Shown here piece after piece: positions 17,188 through 26,000 of a stretch of DNA of 64,000 nt (position 1 is the first letter of the stretch; every line of letters starts with the position of its first letter). Source of the DNA: Maribellus maritimus (GTDB lineage Bacteria > Bacteroidota > Bacteroidia > Bacteroidales > Prolixibacteraceae); the NCBI RefSeq assembly GCF_022267315.1, contig NZ_JAIKLE010000017.1:1-64000 (forward strand), read 5' to 3'. Under the pieces are notes generated by a model that saw only the letters and a program-made list of their open reading frames with translations, was not told the DNA's origin and made no database searches. Made by a program: the position numbers and the translations under genes.

Positions 17188-19407
17188 ATGACAATAGTAA
17201 AAACAAAATTAGATAGGCGTTCCTTTATTAGAAGTTCTGTTTTAGCTGGTGGTGGTATGCTGCTTGGCTTTAGCTGGCTGGCTTCTTCGTGTAGCACAAA
17301 CACACCTAAAGAACTGTCGATGCCGGATGAATGGTTTGAAATCAACGGATTTCTGAAAATAGGAGAAAACGGTTTGGTCACCATCATGTCTCCCAATCCT
17401 GAAATTGGTCAAAATGTTAAAACATCGATGCCAATGATTGTAGCTGAGGAACTGGATGTGGACTGGAAAAATGTAATTGTAGAACAGGCTCCGCTGAATA
17501 CCGATATTTTTACGCGGCAACTGGCTGGAGGAAGTCAATCCATCAGGCAAAGCTGGCCTGCCCTTCGAATGGCAGGTGCCACCGCCCGCGAAATGTTGCG
17601 TCAGGCAGCGGCGCAAAAATGGAATGTTCCCATTGAAGAAGTGAGTACAGGAGCAGGTGTTTTAGTTCATAGAAATAGTAATAAGAAAATTGGATATGGT
17701 GAAGTTGCATCAGCGGCAGCCGGCTTACCTGTTCCCGAAGAGGTGGAGTTAAAAGAAATAAATGATTTTTCCATTATCGGAACGTCCCGGAAAAATGTCG
17801 ACGGTTTTAAAATCGTGACCGGGCAGCCATTATTTGGTCTCGATTACAAAAAAGAGGGAATGCTCATTGCGATGGTTGCACATCCACCTGCTTTTGGCAT
17901 GAAATTGAAATCCTTTGATGCCACCGATGCGAAAGCAATGCCTGGAATTAAAGATGTTTTTGTAGTTAAAACGTATAACGATGATTACGAACTTCAGTGG
18001 TCGGATACAACATCATTTAACGAACTGGTAGCTGTTGTTGGTAACACAACATGGGAAGTAATGACCGCCAAATTAATGCTAAATGTGGAGTGGGAACCCA
18101 TTTCGGATTCTAACAGAATGAATGTTCCGTCGGGATTAGAAAGTACGGCAGATCACATAAAAAAAATGACAGAAGCCGGAGCCAAAACTGGTAGTGAAGT
18201 ACGCAGAGACGGAGATCCGGAAGTCGCTTTTAAAAATGCAGCTAAAATAGTTGAACAAATTTACACTGCACCTTTTCAGGCGCACAATACCATGGAGCCA
18301 ATGAATTTCTTCGCTGATGTAAAAGAAGATGAAGCTGTATTGGCAGGGCCTATTCAAACTCCGGAATTTATGGAAAAGACATTGGCAGCACGCCTAGGTC
18401 TGCCTTTGGAGAAAATTGATGTACAAATGACCCGAATGGGCGGAGGCTTTGGAAGACGTCTTTATGGTCATTTTATGGTTGAAGCTGCTGTTATTTCACA
18501 AAAAGTAAAAGCTCCGGTAAAGCTGGTTTATTCACGTGAAGATGATATGACCTATGGAGTTTACCGACCCGCATATCACGCCTTGTATCGCGCAGCTTTG
18601 GATGCCGATAATAATCTTATCGGTTTTCATGTGCGGATGGGGGGTATTCCCAGTAGTCCTTTACATGCCAACCGTTTTCCGGCGGGCGCAGTGGACAACT
18701 ATTTGGCGGAAAGCTGGTCAATTGATACTAACATAAGTACAGGTGCATTCAGGGCGCCGGGTTCTAACTTTAATGCTGTGGCAGAACAATCATTTCTTGA
18801 TGAAGTGGCAGAAGCCGCCGGAAAAGATCCCATTCAGTTTCGTCTCGATCTGCTAAAAAGCGCTCAGGAAAATCCTGTGGGAGAACGAAATGATTACGAC
18901 GCAGCCCGGTACGCTGGAGTGCTGGAACAAGTACGTGAAAAATCAGGTTGGGAAAGCGGCGCTTCCGATAAGAATCGTGGCGTGGCAGCCTATTTTTGTC
19001 ATAATTCTTATGTGGCCAATGTAGTTGATATTGAAATGAAAGACGGCAGACCCGTAATTCAAAAGGTATATGCCTCAACAGATTGCGGTATTGTTGTAAA
19101 TCCCGATGCTGCGGTGAACATGATCGAAGGAAGTATTGTTGATGGAATCGGACATGCGATGTACAGTGGTTTGACTTTTAACGAGGGCCAGCCTGAACAG
19201 GAAAATTTTGATTCATATCGGCTTATCAGACATGCAGAATCGCCAAAAGAGATTGAAGTACATTTTGTAAAAAATGAGATTGACCCGACAGGTTTAGGTG
19301 AGCCACCTTATCCTCCGGTTATGGGAGCGCTTGCTAATGCTTTATACAAAGCAACCGGCGAACGATACTATCATCAGCCATTTGTAAAAAACACGTTCGA
19401 AGCATAG
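17188..19407 (+). CDS. iorB: Molybdopterin-binding subunit of an aldehyde/isoquinoline oxidoreductase (IorB-like)
   Basis: 739 residues. The N-terminus has a twin-arginine signal (DRRSFIRSS) followed by a lipobox-like LASSC, so the complex is probably folded in the cytoplasm and exported through Tat. The remainder is the molybdopterin domain of the xanthine-oxidase family: GGGFGRR at about residue 420, FRAPGSNFN at about 525, and GEPPYPPV near the end as the likely active-site Glu loop. IorB-type proteins hydroxylate N-heterocycles or oxidise aldehydes. The substrate is unknown. The surrounding moa, moeB, xdhC and mocA genes supply the cofactor. Confidence 0.85.
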   Translation: MTIVKTKLDRRSFIRSSVLAGGGMLLGFSWLASSCSTNTPKELSMPDEWFEINGFLKIGENGLVTIMSPNPEIGQNVKTSMPMIVAEELDVDWKNVIVEQAPLNTDIFTRQLAGGSQSIRQSWPALRMAGATAREMLRQAAAQKWNVPIEEVSTGAGVLVHRNSNKKIGYGEVASAAAGLPVPEEVELKEINDFSIIGTSRKNVDGFKIVTGQPLFGLDYKKEGMLIAMVAHPPAFGMKLKSFDATDAKAMPGIKDVFVVKTYNDDYELQWSDTTSFNELVAVVGNTTWEVMTAKLMLNVEWEPISDSNRMNVPSGLESTADHIKKMTEAGAKTGSEVRRDGDPEVAFKNAAKIVEQIYTAPFQAHNTMEPMNFFADVKEDEAVLAGPIQTPEFMEKTLAARLGLPLEKIDVQMTRMGGGFGRRLYGHFMVEAAVISQKVKAPVKLVYSREDDMTYGVYRPAYHALYRAALDADNNLIGFHVRMGGIPSSPLHANRFPAGAVDNYLAESWSIDTNISTGAFRAPGSNFNAVAEQSFLDEVAEAAGKDPIQFRLDLLKSAQENPVGERNDYDAARYAGVLEQVREKSGWESGASDKNRGVAAYFCHNSYVANVVDIEMKDGRPVIQKVYASTDCGIVVNPDAAVNMIEGSIVDGIGHAMYSGLTFNEGQPEQENFDSYRLIRHAESPKEIEVHFVKNEIDPTGLGEPPYPPVMGALANALYKATGERYYHQPFVKNTFEA

Positions 19408-19465
19408 ATCGTCGCGATTTAGATTTTGACGATGCTGCGGTAATTAAATTAAAAACAGAGAGTTA

Positions 19466-20182
19466 TTAAAATTTAAAAAGATTAAACCGGTTTTCCTGAA
19501 TATTGAAGACCAGTAGTTTGCCTGTAATTATTTCTCCGTAACCAGTTATAATTTTGATGATTTCGTTGGCTTGAAGTGTGCCGGCAATTCCGGGTAAAAC
19601 ACCGAGTAATCCAATTTCATTTGGTTTATAGGTTCCGTCTTTGGGGACATTTGGAAATAAATCAGAATAAACCGGGCCGCCGTTGTAGTTAAAAACAGTT
19701 ATTTGACCTTCGTAATTTAGCACCGACGCAAAAGCCAGCGGTTTGTTCAGTTTTGCAGAAACCTGCCCGATAAGCGCCCGGGTTTTGTAATTGTCGGAAC
19801 AATCTGCAACTACATCGTAATCTTTAAATAGTTTTTCTGCATTTTTCTCATCCAACCTAACATCAAAAGTTTGAATGTCGATTTCGGGATACAATGCTGT
19901 CAATTTTTGCGAAGCCAGTTCCGCCTTCTTTTGTCCCACTTCTGCAGTTGTGTATAAAACTTGTCTTTGAAGATTTGAAGTATCCACCACATCGTCGTCT
20001 ACAATTCCTATGTTACCAACTCCCGCTGCAGCAAGGTATATCAAGAGCGGGCTTCCCAAACCTCCCGCCCCGATAACCAAAACGCGCGCATTCTTCAACT
20101 TTTCCTGTCCTTTTTTTCCAATTTCCGAAAGCGAATAGTGCCGGGGAAATCGCAGCAGATCGTCGTTATTGAGCTTCTTCAT
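19466..20182 (-). CDS. moeB: MoeB/ThiF/HesA family adenylyltransferase (molybdopterin synthase activating)
   Basis: 238 residues from ATG 20182; a further ATG at 20209 is possible but would deepen the overlap with moaE. The ATP-binding GAGGLGSPLLIYLAAAG, NLQRQVLY and VADCSDNYKTR motifs of E1-like enzymes are present. It should adenylate the C-terminal Gly of MoaD. The two CxxC pairs that bind zinc in E. coli MoeB are missing: the region reads GGPVYSDLFP and, later, YKPNEIGLLG. There is no rhodanese domain. It is the last gene of a moaA-moaD-moaE-moeB operon. Confidence 0.85.
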   Translation of the reverse strand: MKKLNNDDLLRFPRHYSLSEIGKKGQEKLKNARVLVIGAGGLGSPLLIYLAAAGVGNIGIVDDDVVDTSNLQRQVLYTTAEVGQKKAELASQKLTALYPEIDIQTFDVRLDEKNAEKLFKDYDVVADCSDNYKTRALIGQVSAKLNKPLAFASVLNYEGQITVFNYNGGPVYSDLFPNVPKDGTYKPNEIGLLGVLPGIAGTLQANEIIKIITGYGEIITGKLLVFNIQENRFNLFKF

Positions 20183-20636
20183 GATGATGATGTTTGTGGC
20201 CCGTTTCATTAGCGTCGGTCACGCAATCGCAATTTTGTCCCCATTCACTGGTACCATCAGCAAAAAATTCATGTTTCCATATGGGAACATCATTCTTTAC
20301 ATGGTCGATTATATATCTGTTGGCATCGTATGCTTCTTTCCGGTGGCCGGCTCCGGTTATCACTACTACTGCACAACCACTTATTTCAACTTTCCCCAAC
20401 CGATGCACACATGCTGCCTGGTTTAGCTTAAAACGCGATTTGGCTTCTTCAAGAATCCCTGCAATCATTTTATTAGCCATGGGCTCATAGGCTTCATATT
20501 CCAGATGCGTAACTTCCCTGCCTTCGTTGTTATCACGCACTTCGCCGCTAAACAGCACAACTGCTCCATTGTTGGGATGGCGAAACTCATCAAAAAGTTT
20601 GCTGTAATCTATATCTGTGTATTGCAAGTGTTTCAT
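20166..20636 (-). CDS. moaE: Molybdopterin synthase catalytic subunit MoaE
   Basis: 156 residues. MoaE signatures are clear: GAVVLFSGEVRD, HLEYEAYEPMA, HRLGKVEISG and the catalytic lysine region VPIWKHEFFADG. MoaE with MoaD converts cyclic pyranopterin monophosphate to molybdopterin. The C-terminus carries a histidine cluster (GHKHHHHEEAQ) whose codons overlap the moeB start. It follows moaD by 11 bases. Confidence 0.9.
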   Translation of the reverse strand: MKHLQYTDIDYSKLFDEFRHPNNGAVVLFSGEVRDNNEGREVTHLEYEAYEPMANKMIAGILEEAKSRFKLNQAACVHRLGKVEISGCAVVVITGAGHRKEAYDANRYIIDHVKNDVPIWKHEFFADGTSEWGQNCDCVTDANETGHKHHHHEEAQ

Positions 20637-20647
20637 AATCTTTTCAT

Positions 20648-20899
20648 TTATCCCCCACTTGATGGTGGAATTAAAAACAACGTGTCAACGGATTTTAATT
20701 TCTCATTTAGCGGAACAAATTCTTCTTTCACCGCAATCCGGCAACTTTTTAAAACTTCTTTTGCTTCCGGATTTGCTGTAGCCAACTTAGTAACAACATC
20801 TGAGTAAGTTGCTTCCGGCGCAACTGCAACTGTGGTTTCGGCTCCAAAATACTTTCGCAGGCCGGCAAAACACACAATTTTAATTGTTCTTTTATCCAT
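20648..20899 (-). CDS. moaD: Molybdopterin synthase sulfur-carrier subunit MoaD
   Basis: 83 residues of the ubiquitin-like beta-grasp family. It ends in the required Gly-Gly (IPPSSGG), which is adenylated by MoeB and then thiocarboxylated. It sits between moaA (2-base spacing) and moaE (11 bases), so the order matches its role in the pathway. Confidence 0.9.
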   Translation of the reverse strand: MDKRTIKIVCFAGLRKYFGAETTVAVAPEATYSDVVTKLATANPEAKEVLKSCRIAVKEEFVPLNEKLKSVDTLFLIPPSSGG

Positions 20900-20900
20900 T

Positions 20901-21878
20901 TTATCCTCCTATGTTTCTCATTGACAGTTCACTCCCATGAAATTTTGCAGGTTGTTTTAACAACAACAATCCTTTTAGTTTTTCAGTCAGAAGGAAATCA
21001 TTGTTGATATAGGGTGCAAGTTTTTCACCATGCGCATTGCTCAGGCAACCGTAGAAAATTCCATTGCTATCCATACGTAACCGGTTGCAGTCGTGACAAA
21101 AAGGTGTTGATTCATTGGCAATAATCCCAAAAATACCTCCGCCGGATGTTTTCCAGTAGTGGGCAGTTTCAGCATGTTTTCTGGGAAGTGGTTCGATATC
21201 ATATTTTTCTTTAATTGTTGAAAGTATATCTTTTTCTGAAAAGAAAAGACCGTTTTCAGAATGGTACAAATGCCCCATTTTCATCAGTTCCAGAAACCGT
21301 ATTTTAACTCCCAGTTTTGTAGCATATTCCAGTAGCGGGACAATCTGAGATTCGTTTTTATCCCGCACAATCACCGAATTTAATTTCACGTTCATTCCCG
21401 CCTGAACCGCTGCTTCGATGCCGCCAAAAACCCTCGAAGTATCCGGGTGACGGGCAATCTTGTTAAACACATCTTTATCGATTGCATCCACAGAAATATT
21501 CACGGATTTTACCCCCGCATCAAAGAGTTTTGTAGCTCTTTCTTTCAGGTAATATGCGTTTGTAGTCAACCGGATATCGGTAATCCCAATTTGCCGGATA
21601 TTCTGAACCAGAGAGTAGAGGTTTCGGTAAAGTAAAGGCTCTCCTCCTGTTAATCGTACACTTTTTAACCCGGTCAACTGATGCACTGCCTCGATAAGTT
21701 TTGCAAACTCATCCGGTGTAAGTTGTTGTTCAGAAGAAGATAATTTATCAGTGGATGCCAGAGGAATGTCCCCCGTATCATCACTAACACAATATACACA
21801 TGAAAAATTACAGGTATTTAGTAAACTAATCCTCAGTTTTTCAAATCTTCTCCCCAGCTTATCTTCAATCTGTGCCAT
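20901..21878 (-). CDS. moaA: GTP 3',8-cyclase MoaA
   Basis: 325 residues. The radical-SAM motif is CNFSCVYC near residue 19-26, and RLTGGEPLLYRN follows. The second [4Fe-4S] site that binds GTP is CHDCNRLRMDSNG with a further Cys (FYGC). It makes the first molybdopterin precursor from GTP. It is the first gene of the moaA-D-E-moeB operon and divergent from xdhC. moaC, which acts next in the pathway, is not in the window. Confidence 0.9.
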   Translation of the reverse strand: MAQIEDKLGRRFEKLRISLLNTCNFSCVYCVSDDTGDIPLASTDKLSSSEQQLTPDEFAKLIEAVHQLTGLKSVRLTGGEPLLYRNLYSLVQNIRQIGITDIRLTTNAYYLKERATKLFDAGVKSVNISVDAIDKDVFNKIARHPDTSRVFGGIEAAVQAGMNVKLNSVIVRDKNESQIVPLLEYATKLGVKIRFLELMKMGHLYHSENGLFFSEKDILSTIKEKYDIEPLPRKHAETAHYWKTSGGGIFGIIANESTPFCHDCNRLRMDSNGIFYGCLSNAHGEKLAPYINNDFLLTEKLKGLLLLKQPAKFHGSELSMRNIGG

Positions 21879-22032
21879 GCCCTATTTAACCATTTATGTA
21901 AAACAATTGTTCAGTTTTTAAAAACCTTTACGACTTCCGTCAGTTGTTTCTTACAGAGAACGGAACACAGAAATTCCCAACAATTTTAATTAACTTAGTG
22001 GAGATGAGATTTAGCGAATTAAATTGTACGAA

Positions 22033-23049
22033 ATGACAAACGAAATTAGCCACCTGTTTCAAGCTTTAAAAATCTGGGAAAAATCCAGGAAAAAGGCTGT
22101 ATTGGTATCGGTAGTTGCACTCGAGGGGACTTCGTACCGGAAGCCGGGGGTGAGAATGCTGATCAGCGAAGATGGAGAATATGCCGGTGCTGTTAGCGGA
22201 GGTTGTGTGGAGAAGGAAATTGAGCGGCAAGCCAAAACTGTATTTCAAACCGGCACAGCCAAAATAATGACTTATGACGGTCGTTTACGGATTGGTTGCG
22301 AAGGTGTTATCCATATTTTAATCGAACCGGTTTTTCTTTCTGATGAACTTTGGTTAGATTTTGGATCGGTACTGGAAGCACGGGAAGATTTCAAAATGGA
22401 TACCTGGTTTTATCAAAAGGTGGGTGAATATGAGAACATTGGCACATTGATGACGTTAAAAGGGAAAACTTATGTTTTAAATCCGTCTTTTACACCTGAC
22501 CAGATTACTGATCAAGAGTGTTTTTCACAAACCTTTGAACCACTTTTTCAGCTTTACATTTTTGGAGCTGAACATGATGCTCTCCAATTGTCTCAAGTTG
22601 CAAAATTGTTGGGGTGGAATGTAACCATCGTTGCTTCTGCCGAAGAATCCAAGTCGTGTGATTATTTTCCCGGAGCATCTGCTTTGATTACACCAGCATA
22701 TGACGAAATCAGCAGATTACGTATAGATGAACAAACAGCTGTAATGTTGATGACACACAGCTTTAATAAAGACGTTCAGTATTTGCTGGCATTAAAAAAC
22801 ATTCAAGCAGCTTATATTGGAATGTTGGGAGCAAAGAAGCGAAGAGAACGTGTTTTTAATATGTTGCTTGAAATAGATTCTGAAATTCCATTTGATTTTC
22901 TGGACCAAATTCACGGGCCGGCGGGAATTAGCATAGGGGCAGAAAGTGCTTCAGAAATTGCTGTTTCCATTTTGGCTGAAATTTTAGGTGTGATTCGGAA
23001 GCAAAATCCGGTTTCATTGCGTGAAAAAACAGGTTCAATCCATGGATAA
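22033..23049 (+). CDS. xdhC: XdhC/CoxI family molybdenum-cofactor chaperone
   Basis: 338 residues from ATG 22033; a TTG nine bases upstream is less likely. The XdhC_CoxI domain shows SYRKPGVRMLI and GAVSGGCVEKEI; the C-terminal Rossmann domain shows YIGMLGAKKRRERV. XdhC proteins bind molybdenum cofactor and help sulfurate and insert it into xanthine-oxidase-type enzymes. The IorA/IorB genes 2.6 kb away are the natural client. The gene overlaps mocA by 8 bases. Confidence 0.85.
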   Translation: MTNEISHLFQALKIWEKSRKKAVLVSVVALEGTSYRKPGVRMLISEDGEYAGAVSGGCVEKEIERQAKTVFQTGTAKIMTYDGRLRIGCEGVIHILIEPVFLSDELWLDFGSVLEAREDFKMDTWFYQKVGEYENIGTLMTLKGKTYVLNPSFTPDQITDQECFSQTFEPLFQLYIFGAEHDALQLSQVAKLLGWNVTIVASAEESKSCDYFPGASALITPAYDEISRLRIDEQTAVMLMTHSFNKDVQYLLALKNIQAAYIGMLGAKKRRERVFNMLLEIDSEIPFDFLDQIHGPAGISIGAESASEIAVSILAEILGVIRKQNPVSLREKTGSIHG

Positions 23050-23644
23050 AATCCCTATTCTTTTATTGGCAGCAGGCAGCTCTTCCCGAATGGGGAGGCC
23101 CAAACAGTTGCTTCCCTGGGGGAAACAGACGCTTATTGAGCATCAAATAGAAACACTTTTAAAAAGTGATCAGCCAGTAAATGTTGTGCTGGGAGCAAAT
23201 TCAAAAGCTGTCATTCCTTTGATTAAAAAATTTGAAATAAATGTTTTTATCAATAAAAATTGGGAAAAGGGAATGGGAAGTTCCATCGCGTCCGGAATAT
23301 GTCAGCTATCCGAAAAGTCTCCTTCTGCCACGGGAGTTCTTATAACGCTTCTGGATCAACCTTTGATAACCGCTACACATATCAAAAAAATGGTAACCGG
23401 TTTTACACAGGGAAATCAACAAATTATTGTTTCTCAATCCGCTTCGGGCTGGAGAGGTGTTCCGGTTATTTTTGACAAAATTTATTTTGAAGAGCTCCGG
23501 AGATTGGATGGTGAAAAAGGTGCAAAAATTTTGATTCAACAACATAAACAGTCAGTTTCAGGAATTGCATGCGGCGAAATTCTGGAGGATATGGATACTC
23601 TTGAAAATTATCAGGAAATGATAAAGAAGGATGGAATTATTTAA
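23042..23644 (+). CDS. mocA: MocA-like molybdenum cofactor cytidylyltransferase
   Basis: 200 residues from ATG 23042, chosen over an upstream GTG because it begins right at the nucleotidyltransferase fold: LLLAAGSSSRMGRPKQLLPW. ITLLDQPLIT and LEDMDTLENY are further motifs of the NTP_transf_3 family. MocA joins CMP to molybdopterin to give the cytosine-dinucleotide cofactor used by IorB-type enzymes. The start lies inside the 3' end of xdhC (overlap 23042-23049), so the two are translationally coupled. Confidence 0.85.
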   Translation: MDKIPILLLAAGSSSRMGRPKQLLPWGKQTLIEHQIETLLKSDQPVNVVLGANSKAVIPLIKKFEINVFINKNWEKGMGSSIASGICQLSEKSPSATGVLITLLDQPLITATHIKKMVTGFTQGNQQIIVSQSASGWRGVPVIFDKIYFEELRRLDGEKGAKILIQQHKQSVSGIACGEILEDMDTLENYQEMIKKDGII

Positions 23645-24771
23645 TCAATCAATTTATTTTCCATGTAAACGTGAATATTTCCGTTCCACGGTTTGGAACA
23701 GATGTCTATATCGCCGTCACCATCCACATCGGCAGCTTTTGCTTCGTGACAACGGTAGCCCTCCAAAATAACATGTTTTGTCCAACTCCCTGCTTTCCCA
23801 TCCGTATTTTCCCAAATGATCCACTGATGTGTTCCCTGTGTCATCGGGCCACCACCACTAAACACATCTTCATCACCATCATTGTCAAAATCAAAAACTG
23901 CAAGCGAGTGAAAATCCTGTCCGGTTGAGTTTTCCGAAATCAGGTGAAATTTCCATTTTTCTCCATCGCGCCGGTTTTCCCACCAAAATACACGCGTGTC
24001 GGCTGTGTCACATTCAGCTTCGACAATATCGTTGTCGCCGTCTTTGTCGATGTCGGTTACCCAGGTTTTTAATGCGAGCCCGTATTGTCCTGCACGTGAA
24101 CCGCCATCGGGGATTAAAAACGGATGTATTGTCCATGAAAATCCTGTGCCCGAATTATTTTCAAACCAACTGCTTCCCTGCACAATGTCAATGTCTCCAT
24201 CGTTATCTAAATCGCCATACCCTTTCGGGTCAATACCTCCGTGAATTCCTTCACCAATAATGATATGTTCCCAGCGTTGGTCTATTTCCTTGTTTATATT
24301 GTACCAAACTAAATACGGATTATTGCTGTCGTTACTGTTGGCGATGATGTCTATATTGCCGTCGCCATTAACATCTGCTGCTACATTATCGTGGCAGGAA
24401 ATAGTGAAACTGTTCCGAAAAGGAAATAAAAAATTTTTTGCATCGCCCGTATTCTCGTACCATCCGGTTCCTACCATAAAATCTGTTTTTCCATCGTTAT
24501 TTATATCAATAGGACAACCACCCACATCGGTTTGTGCTCCTTCTCCCAATGGATGTAAAATCCAGTCATCTGCCGATTTTTGTTCAAACCACGATAATTT
24601 TCCCCGTTCGCCAAAAATCCAGTCAAGGTCACCGTCTTCATCCAGATCTATAAGCGCGGTTTGTCCCATTTTACTGCCGTGTTCGCCAATTTTATGAAAT
24701 TGAAATTCAGGAAACTGTGCATTTGTTGAAAAGGCTAAAATACAGATTATTAGAGTGAATGATGCTTTCAT
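23641..24771 (-). CDS. Secreted FG-GAP/VCBS repeat protein
   Basis: 376 residues with a signal peptide (LIICILAFSTNAQ). Repeated blades carry loops such as DLDEDGDLDW, DINNDGKTDF, DVNGDGNIDI, DLDNDGDIDI, DFDNDGDEDV and DVDGDGDIDI, alternating with WYENTG or WFE strands. It resembles the longer protein at 10860-13352 but has no C-terminal sorting domain, so it may stay in the periplasm or leave by another route. The stop overlaps the mocA stop by 4 bases. Function unknown. Confidence 0.8.
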   Translation of the reverse strand: MKASFTLIICILAFSTNAQFPEFQFHKIGEHGSKMGQTALIDLDEDGDLDWIFGERGKLSWFEQKSADDWILHPLGEGAQTDVGGCPIDINNDGKTDFMVGTGWYENTGDAKNFLFPFRNSFTISCHDNVAADVNGDGNIDIIANSNDSNNPYLVWYNINKEIDQRWEHIIIGEGIHGGIDPKGYGDLDNDGDIDIVQGSSWFENNSGTGFSWTIHPFLIPDGGSRAGQYGLALKTWVTDIDKDGDNDIVEAECDTADTRVFWWENRRDGEKWKFHLISENSTGQDFHSLAVFDFDNDGDEDVFSGGGPMTQGTHQWIIWENTDGKAGSWTKHVILEGYRCHEAKAADVDGDGDIDICSKPWNGNIHVYMENKLID

Positions 24772-24880
24772 TTCTTCCGGGTTTAGTACCTGAACTAATT
24801 TACTATAATTCTATTGATTTTAAAAATAGCGAAGAGTGATTATTAATTTTTGAATTGCTGCAAACTATGTTTTGTTTCCA

Positions 24881-24911
24881 TTTTACGCCTCTATTTTTAT
24901 CACTATCTTTG
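24881..24911 (+). promoter_or_regulatory. Promoter of the surE-lpxB operon
   Basis: TATCTTTG (24904-24911) is a perfect TAnnTTTG -7 element. TTTT (24881-24884) lies 19 bases upstream as an imperfect -33 element. Transcription would start about 12 bases before the surE ATG. Confidence 0.6.
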
Positions 24912-24929
24912 TTTCCAATTTGAAAAAAT

Positions 24930-25691
24930 ATGTCAGATAAACCATTTATATTAGTTACCAACGACGATGGGATTCATGCCCGCGGGCTTCAGGAGTTGGT
25001 TGAAGTTATGAAGTTTTTTGGAGATGTGGTGGTTATTTCTTCCGAAACATCAATGTCTGGAAAATCCTGCGCCATCACCGTTGATCAGCCGCTGCGGGCT
25101 GTTGAAATTGAAAAGATTCTGGGTGTACCTACTTATAAAAGTAATGGAACTCCGGTTGATAGTGTAAAACTTAGTTTTAACAGTTTGTTTGACCGCACGC
25201 CCGATTTTGTGGTTTCAGGGATCAATCATGGTGCCAATTCATCAATAAGTGTGATATACAGCGGAACGATGGGAGCAGCTATCGAGGGTAGTTTACATGG
25301 TGTTCCGTCTGTGGGCTTTTCACTCGACGACTACAGTTCGGGCGCTGATTTTTCAAAAGCGAAAATTATCGTTGCCAAAATTTTTCAGAATGTGCTTGAA
25401 AACGGTTTACCTCCTTTTACTTGTTTGAATGTAAATATTCCAAAAGGAAAACCGAAAGGAATAAAAGTGTGCCGGCAAACACATGGGAAATGGATGGAAG
25501 AATTTGAAAAAAGAACAGATCCACATGGTAGAGAGTATCATTGGTTATCGGGTTATTTTAAAAATTTTGAGGAAGGGTCGGCAGAAACAGACATTTATGC
25601 GTTGGAAAACAATTTTGTATCAGTTGTTCCCGTTGCTGTTGATATGACTTGCTACAAAACACTTGAGGAACTCCAAAACTGGAAATTTTAA
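24930..25691 (+). CDS. surE: 5'/3'-nucleotidase SurE
   Basis: 253 residues. The metal site LVTNDDGIHARGL is at the N-terminus, followed by SGKSCAITV, the metal ligand region VVSGINHGANSS and YSGTMGAAIEG. SurE dephosphorylates nucleoside monophosphates and is a stationary-phase survival protein. It begins an operon with a small membrane protein and lpxB; its stop overlaps the next start by one base. Confidence 0.92.
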   Translation: MSDKPFILVTNDDGIHARGLQELVEVMKFFGDVVVISSETSMSGKSCAITVDQPLRAVEIEKILGVPTYKSNGTPVDSVKLSFNSLFDRTPDFVVSGINHGANSSISVIYSGTMGAAIEGSLHGVPSVGFSLDDYSSGADFSKAKIIVAKIFQNVLENGLPPFTCLNVNIPKGKPKGIKVCRQTHGKWMEEFEKRTDPHGREYHWLSGYFKNFEEGSAETDIYALENNFVSVVPVAVDMTCYKTLEELQNWKF

Positions 25692-25996
25692 TGCAACAGC
25701 GAAAAAGGAGAAATCGTTGGGATCAAACAGGAATTGGTTTTTTGGCTGGTTTTTTTGTTCCCTTAATTATATTTTTTAGCGTATATTTTTTTGGCGACAG
25801 TGAAACTTCGTTTTCAAATTATATAAAAAGTCTTTGGCATATACATTTACTGGTAAAACTGGGGAGTTTGTGTGTATTTGCCAACCTGGCAATTTTTATG
25901 GGTTTTATCCAAAAAAAGTACGATAAAGCAGCAAAGGGAGTTTTGGCAGCTACATTAATTTATGCCTTTGCTGTATTGGTTTCACGGGCATTTTAA
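25691..25996 (+). CDS. Small membrane protein of unknown function
   Basis: 101 residues with three hydrophobic segments at about 11-33, 53-75 and 80-99, and a basic N-terminus (QQRKRRNRW) expected to stay in the cytoplasm. No enzymatic motif is visible. It is coupled to surE by a one-base overlap and ends four bases before lpxB, so it may act in envelope lipid metabolism; that is only a context inference. Confidence 0.75.
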   Translation: MQQRKRRNRWDQTGIGFLAGFFVPLIIFFSVYFFGDSETSFSNYIKSLWHIHLLVKLGSLCVFANLAIFMGFIQKKYDKAAKGVLAATLIYAFAVLVSRAF

Positions 25997-26000
25997 AAAT

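Noticed and set aside
21879-22032. Molybdenum-cofactor riboswitch upstream of moaA or xdhC
   Set aside because: The space is only about 150 bases and no conserved multi-helix structure is recognisable.
24260-24697. Long reading frames opposite the FG-GAP, actin-like, treS and hydA genes
   Set aside because: They are opposite-strand or out-of-frame shadows with no family motifs and biased composition.
25962-26000. Longer LpxB start at 25962
   Set aside because: These codons overlap the preceding small membrane protein, and the conserved LpxB N-terminus starts at 26001.
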